A stretch of 64,000 nucleotides of DNA from Carboxylicivirga mesophila (GTDB lineage Bacteria > Bacteroidota > Bacteroidia > Bacteroidales > Marinilabiliaceae), in contig NZ_JAGUCN010000001.1 of the NCBI RefSeq assembly GCF_018271975.1, positions 434,001 to 498,000 on the forward strand, read 5' to 3'. Below, piece after piece: positions 26,631-35,721 of the stretch (the stretch's first letter is position 1; every line of letters starts with the position of its first letter). The notes under the pieces were generated by a model. It made no database searches. It worked only from the letters and a program-made list of their open reading frames with translations, and had not been told where the DNA came from. The position numbers and the translations under genes were made by a program.

Positions 26631-27386
26631 TTACGCATACATCTTACTTAGCTCCAGTAGTTCAATTAACTGGTCGTAACGCCTATCTTCATACATTACT
26701 TCATCGCCAGTGTTCATTTTTATGCGTTGTAATTCAGGTTTAACTTCTTTAACCTGATTGAGGTTAATCAAATAATGTGGATGACATCTGAAAAAAGAAT
26801 GATCAGTCAGCATGGCTTCATAGCGCCTCAAAGGTTTAGCTGCAAAGTAGTAACTGTTGTCAGTCATGTAGAAATTAGCTCCTCCCTGAATGGCTTTGCC
26901 CCAGGCAATTTCGTTGACATTGAACACTCTGAAGTTGGTTTTACCCTGTAAGATTATTTGATGCTCATTGTGTTCGATGTTATTGAAGAGGGTTTGAATT
27001 TTGAGTCTGTAATTCTGGTCAAGCAGTTCGTCAATGGCTTTGTCAATGGCAATTACCAATTCGTTAATATCGAATGGTTTGAATACAAATTCAACTGCTG
27101 CATGTTGCAAGGCTTTAACCGCGTACTCATGATAGGCCGACATAAATACGATCTTAAAGTCCATGTTTTTACAAAGTTTGATAACGTCAAATGAGGTTCC
27201 ATCAATTAAGTGAATGTCCATTAATAAAAGCTCTGGTTGAAGGCTGTTTATTTTGTCAACTGCCTCATTCACTCGTTCAGCCTTGCCAACGATGTTGATC
27301 TCAGGGAAGTGCTTTTCAATAACCCTGGATACAGCTAATGCATTGAGCGGATCGTCTTCTATTATTAATGTTTTTATTCGTTTCAT
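26631..27386 (-). CDS. LytTR-family response regulator
   Basis: DNA-binding response regulator of 251 residues: receiver domain with acidic pocket (Glu10, Asp11, Asp12), phospho-acceptor Asp57 (LLLMDIHL), Ser/Lys of the switch (FMSAYHEYA, FVFKPFD), then a LytTR domain from about 148 (VNEIAWGKAIQGG, SFFRCHPHYLINLNQVKEV). It begins 1 base after the histidine kinase gene ends, so the pair is translationally linked. Confidence 0.94.
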   Translation of the reverse strand: MKRIKTLIIEDDPLNALAVSRVIEKHFPEINIVGKAERVNEAVDKINSLQPELLLMDIHLIDGTSFDVIKLCKNMDFKIVFMSAYHEYAVKALQHAAVEFVFKPFDINELVIAIDKAIDELLDQNYRLKIQTLFNNIEHNEHQIILQGKTNFRVFNVNEIAWGKAIQGGANFYMTDNSYYFAAKPLRRYEAMLTDHSFFRCHPHYLINLNQVKEVKPELQRIKMNTGDEVMYEDRRYDQLIELLELSKMYA

Positions 27387-27387
27387 T

Positions 27388-29343
27388 TCAGGTTTTTAAG
27401 GTTGTTTCCTGGGTGATTAAAGGTATTGATATACGGGCTATTGTGCCTCTTTCAAACGGGTCTTTCTTCTTTTTGTCGAAGATTTCAAATGTTGTTTTCT
27501 GTTTTGTGTCTTTCTCTAATATGCTAAGTCTTTCCTGGGTAATCTTTATCGCCATCGATTCGTGCTGTTTTTCGCTTTTGCTTAATCGATCCTGGTAATC
27601 AATGCCCAGGCCGTTATCATCTACTTCCAGAATCATTTGATTCCCGTTTTTAATAATGCGAACAATAAGCTTGCCAGTTTCACCCAGTGGCTTAAGGCCG
27701 TGTTCTATTGCGTTTTCTACAAATGGTTGAATCAGCATAGGCGGGATAACTACCTTGTTGTTCTTTATTTCGTCGCTGATGATAATATCAAATGTAAAGG
27801 GCGGGGAGAAGCGGAGTTGCTGTATTTTCAAGTAGTATTGCAACATTTCGGTTTCTTCCTGGATGGGGATAAACTCATAGTTGCTACTTCGTAATACATG
27901 TCGCATCAACTTGGAGAAATCAGATAAAAAGCGGCTGGACTTCTCCATGTTGTTTTCCAGTATAAATACCTGTATGGCGCTTAGGGCATTAAAAATAAAA
28001 TGCGGATTCATTTGTGAGCGCAGCAAGCGTTGCTGAAAGCGCAGGTTTTTATAACGACTGCGCAGTCTTCCCTGGAATATGATGAGCATGGCAACTACCA
28101 CCAGTACAATTACTACAACTACTGTTGCCACAAGCACCGAGCGCTGCTTGGATAGCAATGTTTTTTGCAACAACGCTTCTTTGTTCAATTCATCTATTTG
28201 CAGTTGCTGCAGGGTATTGTTGTATTTGGCTTCAATGGAAGCCATATGAAACAGGTTTTTCTCATTAAGTATACTATCCTTAAAACTTGTTGCCAGCTTG
28301 TAGTGTTCAAGGGAGCGATTGTATAGCTGGTTTTGCTCATAGGCTTTTGAGAGAAGTGATGCTGCTTCTTCGGCAGTGTATTTCGAGCCAATTTCCATGG
28401 CCATGTTTAAGCCTTGCTCCAGGTAAGTGATGGCCCGGTTTGGCAGATTGTCATTCAGGTATGTTTTACCTATTTGTGTGTAGCTAACCGAGGTAAGCAT
28501 ACGATCTTCCAACTCCTGATTGATCTCCAATGCTTTTAAAAGGTAGTCGAGTGCCAATCTGTTTTGCTGCTTGGCTATATAGGCACTGCCTATGCTGTTG
28601 TAGCAGATGGATTGGCCCACCCGGCTGTTGATTTGCGTATTGTAATCAAGTGATTTAAAATAATAATACATGGCCGAATCCAGCTGGTTCAGCTTCATGT
28701 AAGCTTCACCAATATTATTGGTATTAATGGCCATACCCAGCATATTATTCATGCGTTCGGATATGTGCAACCCGCGTCTGAAATATTCAATGGCTGAATG
28801 ATACCTTTCCATGGCTATACTTACATTACCCATTCCGTTAATGGCCTTGCTAAGGCTAAGTGAGTCATTGCATTGTTCGGCCAGTTGGAGCGCTTTCATA
28901 TGCATATCCAGCGCCTGTGGATTTTCATCTATTCGTCGGAATATAACGCCTATTTGGTTATAAGCTCTTGTTTGAAACTGCAGGTTGTTTGAGGCTTCGG
29001 CTATGTTAAGTGCCTTTTGCAGCATCTTCATAGCATCAGAATAGTAGGATTTGTTGCGGAGCCTTTGACCTACAAGTGTATAAATATTGAAAAGGTAGTT
29101 GTTGAAATCACCTTTTATCGCCATATCTTCAGCCTCCTTCAGGTAGTTGTCAAAAGCGGGTAAGTTGCCCGAACTGGCATCATACGTTTCATTCGATTGT
29201 AAAATAAGCTGTTCAATCATCAATGAATCCTGCGCAGATACAGATGTTTCTATCAGTTCATCAGAAACTTCCGCTTTTTGAAAGTCGCAACTGAATAATA
29301 CGAACGAGGTAATTAATATGATGAGTGTGTTTCTCAGATCCAA
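27388..29343 (-). CDS. TPR-containing LytS-like sensor histidine kinase
   Basis: Membrane kinase of 651 residues. The leader has a lipobox-like end (VLFSC, Cys19). Residues 50-370 are tandem TPR repeats outside the membrane, followed by one transmembrane helix (about 403-423) and a His_kinase-type dimerisation domain with His448 in MNPHFIFNALSAI, then an HATPase with IQPFVENAIEHGLKP and VDDNGLGID. A lipidated N-terminus together with an inner-membrane helix is unusual; the leader may simply be cleaved. Partner: the LytTR regulator 1 base downstream. Confidence 0.93.
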   Translation of the reverse strand: MDLRNTLIILITSFVLFSCDFQKAEVSDELIETSVSAQDSLMIEQLILQSNETYDASSGNLPAFDNYLKEAEDMAIKGDFNNYLFNIYTLVGQRLRNKSYYSDAMKMLQKALNIAEASNNLQFQTRAYNQIGVIFRRIDENPQALDMHMKALQLAEQCNDSLSLSKAINGMGNVSIAMERYHSAIEYFRRGLHISERMNNMLGMAINTNNIGEAYMKLNQLDSAMYYYFKSLDYNTQINSRVGQSICYNSIGSAYIAKQQNRLALDYLLKALEINQELEDRMLTSVSYTQIGKTYLNDNLPNRAITYLEQGLNMAMEIGSKYTAEEAASLLSKAYEQNQLYNRSLEHYKLATSFKDSILNEKNLFHMASIEAKYNNTLQQLQIDELNKEALLQKTLLSKQRSVLVATVVVVIVLVVVAMLIIFQGRLRSRYKNLRFQQRLLRSQMNPHFIFNALSAIQVFILENNMEKSSRFLSDFSKLMRHVLRSSNYEFIPIQEETEMLQYYLKIQQLRFSPPFTFDIIISDEIKNNKVVIPPMLIQPFVENAIEHGLKPLGETGKLIVRIIKNGNQMILEVDDNGLGIDYQDRLSKSEKQHESMAIKITQERLSILEKDTKQKTTFEIFDKKKKDPFERGTIARISIPLITQETTLKT

Positions 29344-29500
29344 AATTCTTCGACTTTAGTGAACGGCTAATTTACACTTTAGTACAAATTATAAAAATTT
29401 AAGCGTGAATGTTTTTATTTGAACAGAAAGTTATTAACCAAGTTATAAACAGTATCAAGGCGGGAATAAATATATATTTGCACGAAAATTATAGAAGGCT

Positions 29501-30499
29501 GTGAAGATAGGAAAGCTTGAATTAGGGGATAAACCATTGTTTTTGGCACCAATGGAAGATGTGACTGATCCGTCATTCCGGGTGTTTTGTAAAGAGCAGG
29601 GAGCAGATATGATGTATACCGAGTTTGTGTCGGCCGATGCATTGGTGCGCAATGTTAATCGTTCGTTGCGCAAGCTGGAGTTGATGGATGCGGAGCGACC
29701 TGTTGGGATACAGATTTATGGCAATGATATAGAGAAGATGGTGGTGGCAGCCAAAATGGCTGAAGCGGCTAATCCTGACGTGATTGATTTGAATTTTGGC
29801 TGTCCGGTTAAAAAAATTGCCGGTAAAGGAAGTGGTTCAGGACTATTGCAGGATATCCCAAAGATGCTGGCCATTACCGATGCTGTTGTAAAGGCTGTAA
29901 ATATACCTGTTACTGCTAAAACCCGATTGGGTTGGGATAGTGAATCGCTGGTGATTGAGCGGGTGGCAGAGCAATTACAGGATGTTGGCGTAAAGGCCTT
30001 GTGTATTCATGGGCGCACCAAAGAGCAAATGTACAATGGAATAGCAGACTGGACCCTGATTGGGAAAGTGAAGGAAAATCCGCGCATCAACATACCAATT
30101 ATTGGTAACGGCGATGTTGACAGCCCGCAGAAGGCCAAGCAGTTTTTTGATGATTATAATGTGGATGGTTTGATGATTGGCAGGGCGTCCATTGGAAGAC
30201 CATGGATATTTAAAGAGATAAAGCACTTTCTGGATACAGGTGAATTGCTTCCGCCTTTGACTATTAAAGAGCAGGCTCAATTGATGGATGAGATTGTGCA
30301 AAAATCCTGCGCAATGATTGGAGAGCGTCGTGGAATACTGCATGCCCGCCGCCATCTGGCCATTCCGTTTAAAAATCTACCTGATATCAGGCCATTGCGT
30401 ATTCAGCTGTTAAGAGAAAAGACAGTTGCCGGGATATCAGAAGTGCTTATGCAAATTGGCGATAAGTATGCTGATTATTCAGAGGCTGACTCGGCGTAA
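29501..30499 (+). CDS. dusB: tRNA-dihydrouridine synthase (DusB-like)
   Basis: FMN/NADPH enzyme reducing uridines in the tRNA D-loop, 332 residues. It starts at GTG 29501 with AGAAGG a few bases upstream; no better ATG exists before APMEDVTDPSFR. Active-site Cys101 in DLNFGCPVKKIAGKGSGSGLL, IHGRTKEQMY and the FMN-phosphate motif NGDV...GLMIGRASIGRPW are all present. A TATATTTG box at 29473-29480 is the likely -7 element. The 3' end overlaps the convergent permease gene by 25 bases. Confidence 0.95.
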   Translation: MKIGKLELGDKPLFLAPMEDVTDPSFRVFCKEQGADMMYTEFVSADALVRNVNRSLRKLELMDAERPVGIQIYGNDIEKMVVAAKMAEAANPDVIDLNFGCPVKKIAGKGSGSGLLQDIPKMLAITDAVVKAVNIPVTAKTRLGWDSESLVIERVAEQLQDVGVKALCIHGRTKEQMYNGIADWTLIGKVKENPRINIPIIGNGDVDSPQKAKQFFDDYNVDGLMIGRASIGRPWIFKEIKHFLDTGELLPPLTIKEQAQLMDEIVQKSCAMIGERRGILHARRHLAIPFKNLPDIRPLRIQLLREKTVAGISEVLMQIGDKYADYSEADSA

Positions 30500-31713
30500 T
30501 ACCTGCCAACAATCACTCTTACCGGATACCAGGCTGCCAGGGCGCTGATAATGGAAACGGTAATAATGACCAGGACCACATCTGTCCATTGCAGCACCAC
30601 GGGGTAGGCATCGGTTATATAATTGCCACTGCCACTAAATTTGATGATGCCGAAATGTTCTTGCACTAAAACGATGACAATTCCCAGCAATGAGCCTATG
30701 ATAATGCCAGCAACTGAAATTAACCAGCCTTCAGTCATAAAGATACGCGTGATTAAACGCTTATCAGCACCCATGCTTTTAAGCGTAAAAATGCTTTCCT
30801 TCTTTTCGTAAATAAGCATGGCCAGGTTGGCCACAATATTAAAGGCTGCAATGGCTATAATAAAGCTAAGTATGATATAGGCCATGAGCTTTTCCACCTT
30901 CATCACTTTATAAAACGCCTCGTGTTGTTCCTGTTGGTTCAATACATTCATTTGCTCACCAGTCAATGCCTGAATGGCTTTTTCTACTTTCGCTATGTCG
31001 GCATTGTCATCTACCTTAATGGCCAGCGACGAGATGGTTTTATCATCGTATTGTAATAATCGTCGGGCTTGTTCAATGTCAACAATCAGGTATTGTCCGT
31101 CATACTCTTCCTGATTGACGGCAAAGAAACCTGATGGGCTTAAGTATTCTTGCCTGAAAGCATTTTGTGGTGCCATCATGTTAACATTGCCCAGGCGCTT
31201 GGGAACATACATGGTAAGCGGTGTCACAAAATTGAGCCGAATAGCCAGCTGATCGGCCAGACGTTTACCAATAACCCCTCTGAACTCCGATTTGTATTTT
31301 AGCTCATACTTGCCATCAATCATTATTGAATCGATGCTGCTCACTTTATTAAACATGGTATCAACACCCATAATCATGCCGGGTATTTTGCGCTGGCGGA
31401 ACCGAAGTAGTGCCTGATGTTCCAGTACCTCTGAGATGCTTAGCACACCTTCGGTTTGCTTAATATCTTCATAAGGTATTGATTCGGTAGATATTACTTT
31501 CCCCGTTAAGGGTACAACTTTTAAATCAGGATCGAAAGCTGTGTACAGATCGCCCATCAGACCATGAACGCCATTGAAGACAGATAGCACGATTACCAAA
31601 GCCATACTGCCTGTTAATACGCCGAAAACCGAAATCATTGAGATGATGTTAATAATGTTCTGCGATTTCTTGGCGTATAAATACCGGCGCGCTATGTCAA
31701 AGGCTAACTTCAT
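30475..31713 (-). CDS. FtsX/MacB-type ABC permease (LolC/E-like)
   Basis: Inner-membrane permease of 412 residues with the lipoprotein-releasing topology: one helix near 20-42, a periplasmic MacB-core domain (about 45-260), and three C-terminal helices (about 273-300, 320-345, 375-398) of the FtsX domain (AFNIVANLAMLIYEKKESIFTLKSMGADKRLI). The ATPase partner is not in the window. It lies 6 bases after the methyltransferase in an rbfA-led operon. Confidence 0.9.
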   Translation of the reverse strand: MKLAFDIARRYLYAKKSQNIINIISMISVFGVLTGSMALVIVLSVFNGVHGLMGDLYTAFDPDLKVVPLTGKVISTESIPYEDIKQTEGVLSISEVLEHQALLRFRQRKIPGMIMGVDTMFNKVSSIDSIMIDGKYELKYKSEFRGVIGKRLADQLAIRLNFVTPLTMYVPKRLGNVNMMAPQNAFRQEYLSPSGFFAVNQEEYDGQYLIVDIEQARRLLQYDDKTISSLAIKVDDNADIAKVEKAIQALTGEQMNVLNQQEQHEAFYKVMKVEKLMAYIILSFIIAIAAFNIVANLAMLIYEKKESIFTLKSMGADKRLITRIFMTEGWLISVAGIIIGSLLGIVIVLVQEHFGIIKFSGSGNYITDAYPVVLQWTDVVLVIITVSIISALAAWYPVRVIVGRYYAESASE

Positions 31714-31719
31714 GCGTTA

Positions 31720-32541
31720 TTACTTTTGGGCTACTACCATTAAACCGGTTCCTTTGCTGTGACGTGTGCTAATATCTATCCAGTTGAGTACGAAGGCAAT
31801 TGGATAAGTAACCAGGTAATAGAACGGCAATGCAATGAAGAATAACTTGGTAGTATTGAGTGCTTTAATAGGAAATTTCATTGAAAGGCGCCATGAAATA
31901 TTACCGGCTTTCCCATATGTATAGGATGTTCGAATGTTTCTGAATCCTGCCTTTGTCAGTTTCTCCCTGATATCTTCGGCGTTATAGCCATCGCGCACGT
32001 GTTCATCAATAAAACCATGCACGCCTTCGTCTTCGTGGTGGTGATGTGTATCTGAGCCTCCCATATCCGATGGTGTAGAGATAATAAGCGTTGCATCTTT
32101 TTTCATCGACTGGTAGAAATTGGCAAAAACCAATTCGTCTTCAAGGATATGCTCCATCACATCTACTGAAAGAATTAGATCATAGGCTTCTGTATTAACA
32201 AATTTTGTGAGGTCGGCATATTCAAAGACCACCCGGTTGTGGCGTTTAATTTTCTCAAAAAACTGGTTGCAGTCAGCAATTTGTTCTTCCTTAACATCAA
32301 CGCCTTTAATGGTCCACTGCTTGCCAAGCGACGACATATAATACACATATTGACCAAATCCGCTTCCGGCATCCAGCACTTGCATCTCTTTTTGATTCAG
32401 GCGTGCTACCCGGCGCAACTCGCGTCGTATATACCAGGCCCTGAGTAAGAGAAGATCCAGTAAGCGGTAAAAAAAGATGCGTAATGCAGGCGTTTGATTA
32501 AATACTTTTCCTAATGAACGTTTAATTGGATCGTACTGCAT
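31720..32541 (-). CDS. SAM-dependent class I methyltransferase
   Basis: A 273-residue protein with a Rossmann-type methyltransferase core: motif I VLDAGSGFGQYVYYMS (around residue 55), an acidic residue at the end of the second strand (GVDVKEEQI), and LILSVDVMEHI. A His-rich loop (DTHHHHEDEG) follows, as in other ubiE/Methyltransf_11 relatives. The N-terminus is basic and a hydrophobic stretch near the C-terminus (LFFIALPFYYLVTYPIAFVL) may lie in the membrane, suggesting a lipid-like acceptor. Substrate unknown. 2-base gap after rbfA. Confidence 0.88.
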   Translation of the reverse strand: MQYDPIKRSLGKVFNQTPALRIFFYRLLDLLLLRAWYIRRELRRVARLNQKEMQVLDAGSGFGQYVYYMSSLGKQWTIKGVDVKEEQIADCNQFFEKIKRHNRVVFEYADLTKFVNTEAYDLILSVDVMEHILEDELVFANFYQSMKKDATLIISTPSDMGGSDTHHHHEDEGVHGFIDEHVRDGYNAEDIREKLTKAGFRNIRTSYTYGKAGNISWRLSMKFPIKALNTTKLFFIALPFYYLVTYPIAFVLNWIDISTRHSKGTGLMVVAQK

Positions 32542-32543
32542 GC

Positions 32544-32882
32544 TTAATCTTTTAATAGACGATCAATGTTATCCAGGTAATCGAGGCTGTCATCAACAAA
32601 GAAGCGTAGTTCCGGGATGATGCGCATTTGTTTACCAACCCGTTTGCCAAGGGCAAATCTGATTTGAGAACTTTGTTCATTAATTCCTTTCATCACCTCG
32701 TCAATATTTCCTGTTGGGAAGATGCTTAAATATGCTTTGGCTTGCCCCAGATCTGGTGATATTCTTACAACCGTCACTGTAACCATAGTGCCAAGGCATA
32801 CAGCCCGCATTTCGCGCTGAAAGATTTCGCTTATTTCTTTTTGCAGAAGGCGGGATATTTTCTTTTGTCTCGTTGAATCCAT
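32544..32882 (-). CDS. rbfA: Ribosome-binding factor A
   Basis: Cold-shock 30S maturation factor, 112 residues, single KH-type domain. The typical elements are seen: RQKKISRLLQKEISEIFQREM, VTVTVVRISPDLGQAKAYLSIFP, and ELRFFVDDSLDYLDNIDRLL at the end. First gene of the operon with the methyltransferase and permease. Confidence 0.95.
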   Translation of the reverse strand: MDSTRQKKISRLLQKEISEIFQREMRAVCLGTMVTVTVVRISPDLGQAKAYLSIFPTGNIDEVMKGINEQSSQIRFALGKRVGKQMRIIPELRFFVDDSLDYLDNIDRLLKD

Positions 32883-33098
32883 GTAACTAGTTTCCTATAT
32901 AATATGCTTGTCAAACAATGCACATATTTATTGCATTGGTTTAAAAGCACGAAATTACGCTTTTTCGGTGGAAATATTGTTCTTACAACAGGCTCATATC
33001 AATGAATGACCAATAATATGGTCGAAAAAAAACCTGCAACTCCTTTGAATCACAGGTCTCTCAAACCAAAACTTTTACCAATTATGAAAAAATATGGG

Positions 33099-33488
33099 CT
33101 ATCTATCGCCTCTTTCACCTCTGTGCCCATTTCTCATTTCTTTCGCCCGTTCTTCTTCGAGCACTATATATTTTTCAAACTGCTCAGTACTGAGCACTGC
33201 TTCTAATTCTTTGTATTTGGCGTCACGTAAATCATCTCTCAATATACGCATTTTTTCTCTATCTCCTTGAGTATTGTCCCTTAGTTTTTTGAATTGGTCT
33301 GCAAACTTAAGGTTAATACGCTCAATCTTGCTCCTTTGCTCTTCAGTTAATTGCAGAGCCTCCTGCATCATAATTGTTTGCCTCTTGGCCATATCTTCGG
33401 CACTCCAATTTTGCCTCTGACTACTTTTAAGGTTGCAAGCGCCTGCAACTATTAAAATAACTGTAAATACAACTAATTTATTGCTCAT
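33099..33488 (-). CDS. Small Spy/LTxxQ-like lipoprotein
   Basis: A 129-residue lipoprotein: lipobox VAGAC with Cys18, then a highly charged, all-helical body with LTEEQRSKIERINLKFADQFKKL and VLSTEQFEKYIVLEEE, two LTxxQ-type motifs as in Spy/CpxP-like periplasmic proteins. A stress or envelope-chaperone role is suggested by similarity only. Monocistronic, far from the rbfA operon start (216-base gap). Confidence 0.78.
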   Translation of the reverse strand: MSNKLVVFTVILIVAGACNLKSSQRQNWSAEDMAKRQTIMMQEALQLTEEQRSKIERINLKFADQFKKLRDNTQGDREKMRILRDDLRDAKYKELEAVLSTEQFEKYIVLEEERAKEMRNGHRGERGDR

Positions 33489-33732
33489 TTTGTTCGGTTT
33501 TTATTCAATATTAATCCTTGGACGCCAAGTTGATATTATTCCTGCGCGTTTGGTCGAAAATTAAACTTGTCGTTTTATGTGGATTAAGATTCAGGTATTC
33601 AGGAGTATAGTGGATTTGCATTTCGGCGATAAAAGACCTGGTAAACATTTATTAACATTTTTTTGTTTGATAGATAAGTATTTACGGAAATTTGACTTAT
33701 TTTGCGATGAATATGTAGTTCGGGATAACTAT

Positions 33733-35685
33733 ATGATAATTTTTAGGACTAAACTAATTCTGTTGGCAGTTGTGTTATTGATTGGCAATTGGTCAGTAGC
33801 ACAGCAAAAGAAGAATGTTCGCCAGGAACAAAAGGCATTTTTTAAAGCATTAAATTATGCTGAATCAGATGACTATGAAAAGGCCATTAGTGCGTTTTCA
33901 AATCTGGTGAAGACTTCTCCCACCTTTACAGAGGCCTACTTGCATTTGGGTTTATGTTATTTAAATACCAACAAAGGAGCTGAATCAGCTATTCCTGCAT
34001 TACAAACTGGTTTAAGTCAGCTAAGTGCCGATGACCAGGCAACACCTCTGGGGCACGATTTTATGATGGCATTAGGAGAAGCCTATCAGGTTTCGCTTAA
34101 GCCAGATTCTGCCATATTGGTATATAATGTTCTGCTAACCAAAGTTGATAATGCCGACCTTGATTTTAAGGCTCAGATTGAGCAGGAAATCAATAATTGT
34201 AGAAATGCCAAAGTGTTTTTAGCTAATCCTGTGCAGCTAACTATTACTAATCTGGGGGAAGCTGTGAATAGCAGGTATGATGATCATAGTCCGTTAGTTA
34301 ATGTGTATGAAGATGTATTGTTGTTCACATCACGTCGTCCTGAAGCCAAGCTGCCGGAATTAGCCGATGGTCAGTTTCCAGAAAAGGTATATGTATCGGC
34401 CAATGAAAAGGCACATTGGGAAAAGGCCAAACTCCTGAATGTTTTTTTTAAGAACCCGGTGCATGAGTCTGGAGTATCCTTGTCGCCCGATGGTAATAGC
34501 CTGTTTATTTACCGTAGCGATAATGATGGTAAAAGTATATATGTAAGTTATCTGGAAAAAGGAGAGTGGACTGAGCCTGTGAAATTACCATTCCCTATCA
34601 ATACGCCAGCTGATGAAACACATGCTTCCTTGTCGGGTGACCGGAGTACTTTGTTTTTTACAAGTGACCGTGAGGGGGGCTATGGCGGCCTGGATATTTA
34701 CATGTGTAAAAAAGATGCCTATGGACGATGGGGAGAGGCTCGTAACCTGGGGTCATCCATCAACACAAGATTTGATGAAGAAACTTCCATGATACATGCT
34801 GATGGCCGTACTTTGTATTTTGCCTCGGAGGGACATAACTCTATGGGGCGACTGGATGTGTTTTATGCCCAAATGAATCCTGATAGCACATGGTCATTGC
34901 CAGTTAACCTGGGATACCCGATAAACACCCCCGACGATGATTTCTTTTTCCTGCCCAGTCTTGATAAGAGCCATGCTTATTACGCATCGTCACGCTTTGA
35001 TGATAATTATGGTGGTTCAGATATTTATAAGGTGGAGTTTGATGCGGCCTTTGAAGGTGAACTGGCGGTTATTGAAGGGCAGGTGAGTAGTGCCGATATG
35101 AAACGTGGACCCATTCGATTAATGGTAACCCGCATGACCGACCGTCAGTTGGTTGGTGATTACCGCCCTGATGAACAAAGCGGGAAATACACAATGTTTC
35201 TAGAAACAGGTCATGAATATTCCATTGAGCAGATGGCCATCAACCAGCCAATGGGCGAATCAGTAATTGCAGTTGAGCCAGAGATGGCCTACCAAAAGGA
35301 ACCCAAAGTATATTCTTTTAGTGAGATACAAATGACACCGCCTCTAAAAAGAGTGATTGTTGCCAAAACACTCTCTGAGCAGAATATTGCAGCCGTGGCA
35401 GCTATTGAAGCAGACATCAAACGCATAGAATACACCCCCTATTTCACGCTTCAGGTATTGGCTTTGAAAAGGCGTCCCCTGTTTGCATCGCTCTATCTGA
35501 AAGGTCTTGATGTGGATGACATCCGTACGATCAAGTGTAAAGATGGTTATACCCGCTATTTGTACGGGGCATATATCGATTATCCAACAGCCAAGCGTAC
35601 ACAAAAGAGAATTCAACAATCGGGTAAGTTTGATGATTCGTTTGTGAGGCGATTGAGTGAGGTGGAGGCTTTACAGCTCAAGTAA
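33733..35685 (+). CDS. TPR plus PD40 beta-propeller exported protein
   Basis: Envelope protein of 650 residues from ATG 33733 (MIIFRTKLILLAVVLL is a signal peptide ending near SVAQ); an upstream ATG at 33577 would bury this leader behind 52 unlikely residues. Residues 25-140 contain TPR-like helices, 220-450 several WD40-like/PD40 repeats (SLSPDGNSLFIYRSDNDGKSIYVS, SLSGDRSTLFFTSDREGGYGGLDIYM), and the C-terminus (about 575-650) has a SPOR-like pattern (FTLQVLALKRRPLFASLY...KDGYTRYLYGAY). This resembles the TPR-propeller half of the type IX protein PorE but without the OmpA domain. Confidence 0.82.
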   Translation: MIIFRTKLILLAVVLLIGNWSVAQQKKNVRQEQKAFFKALNYAESDDYEKAISAFSNLVKTSPTFTEAYLHLGLCYLNTNKGAESAIPALQTGLSQLSADDQATPLGHDFMMALGEAYQVSLKPDSAILVYNVLLTKVDNADLDFKAQIEQEINNCRNAKVFLANPVQLTITNLGEAVNSRYDDHSPLVNVYEDVLLFTSRRPEAKLPELADGQFPEKVYVSANEKAHWEKAKLLNVFFKNPVHESGVSLSPDGNSLFIYRSDNDGKSIYVSYLEKGEWTEPVKLPFPINTPADETHASLSGDRSTLFFTSDREGGYGGLDIYMCKKDAYGRWGEARNLGSSINTRFDEETSMIHADGRTLYFASEGHNSMGRLDVFYAQMNPDSTWSLPVNLGYPINTPDDDFFFLPSLDKSHAYYASSRFDDNYGGSDIYKVEFDAAFEGELAVIEGQVSSADMKRGPIRLMVTRMTDRQLVGDYRPDEQSGKYTMFLETGHEYSIEQMAINQPMGESVIAVEPEMAYQKEPKVYSFSEIQMTPPLKRVIVAKTLSEQNIAAVAAIEADIKRIEYTPYFTLQVLALKRRPLFASLYLKGLDVDDIRTIKCKDGYTRYLYGAYIDYPTAKRTQKRIQQSGKFDDSFVRRLSEVEALQLK

Positions 35686-35721
35686 TTCTCTTGTGATATA
35701 CAATAAGGTTTGGATTGGCCT

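Noticed and set aside
33733-35685. PorE of the type IX secretion system
   Set aside because: The OmpA domain required for PorE is absent and no other por/gld genes are adjacent.
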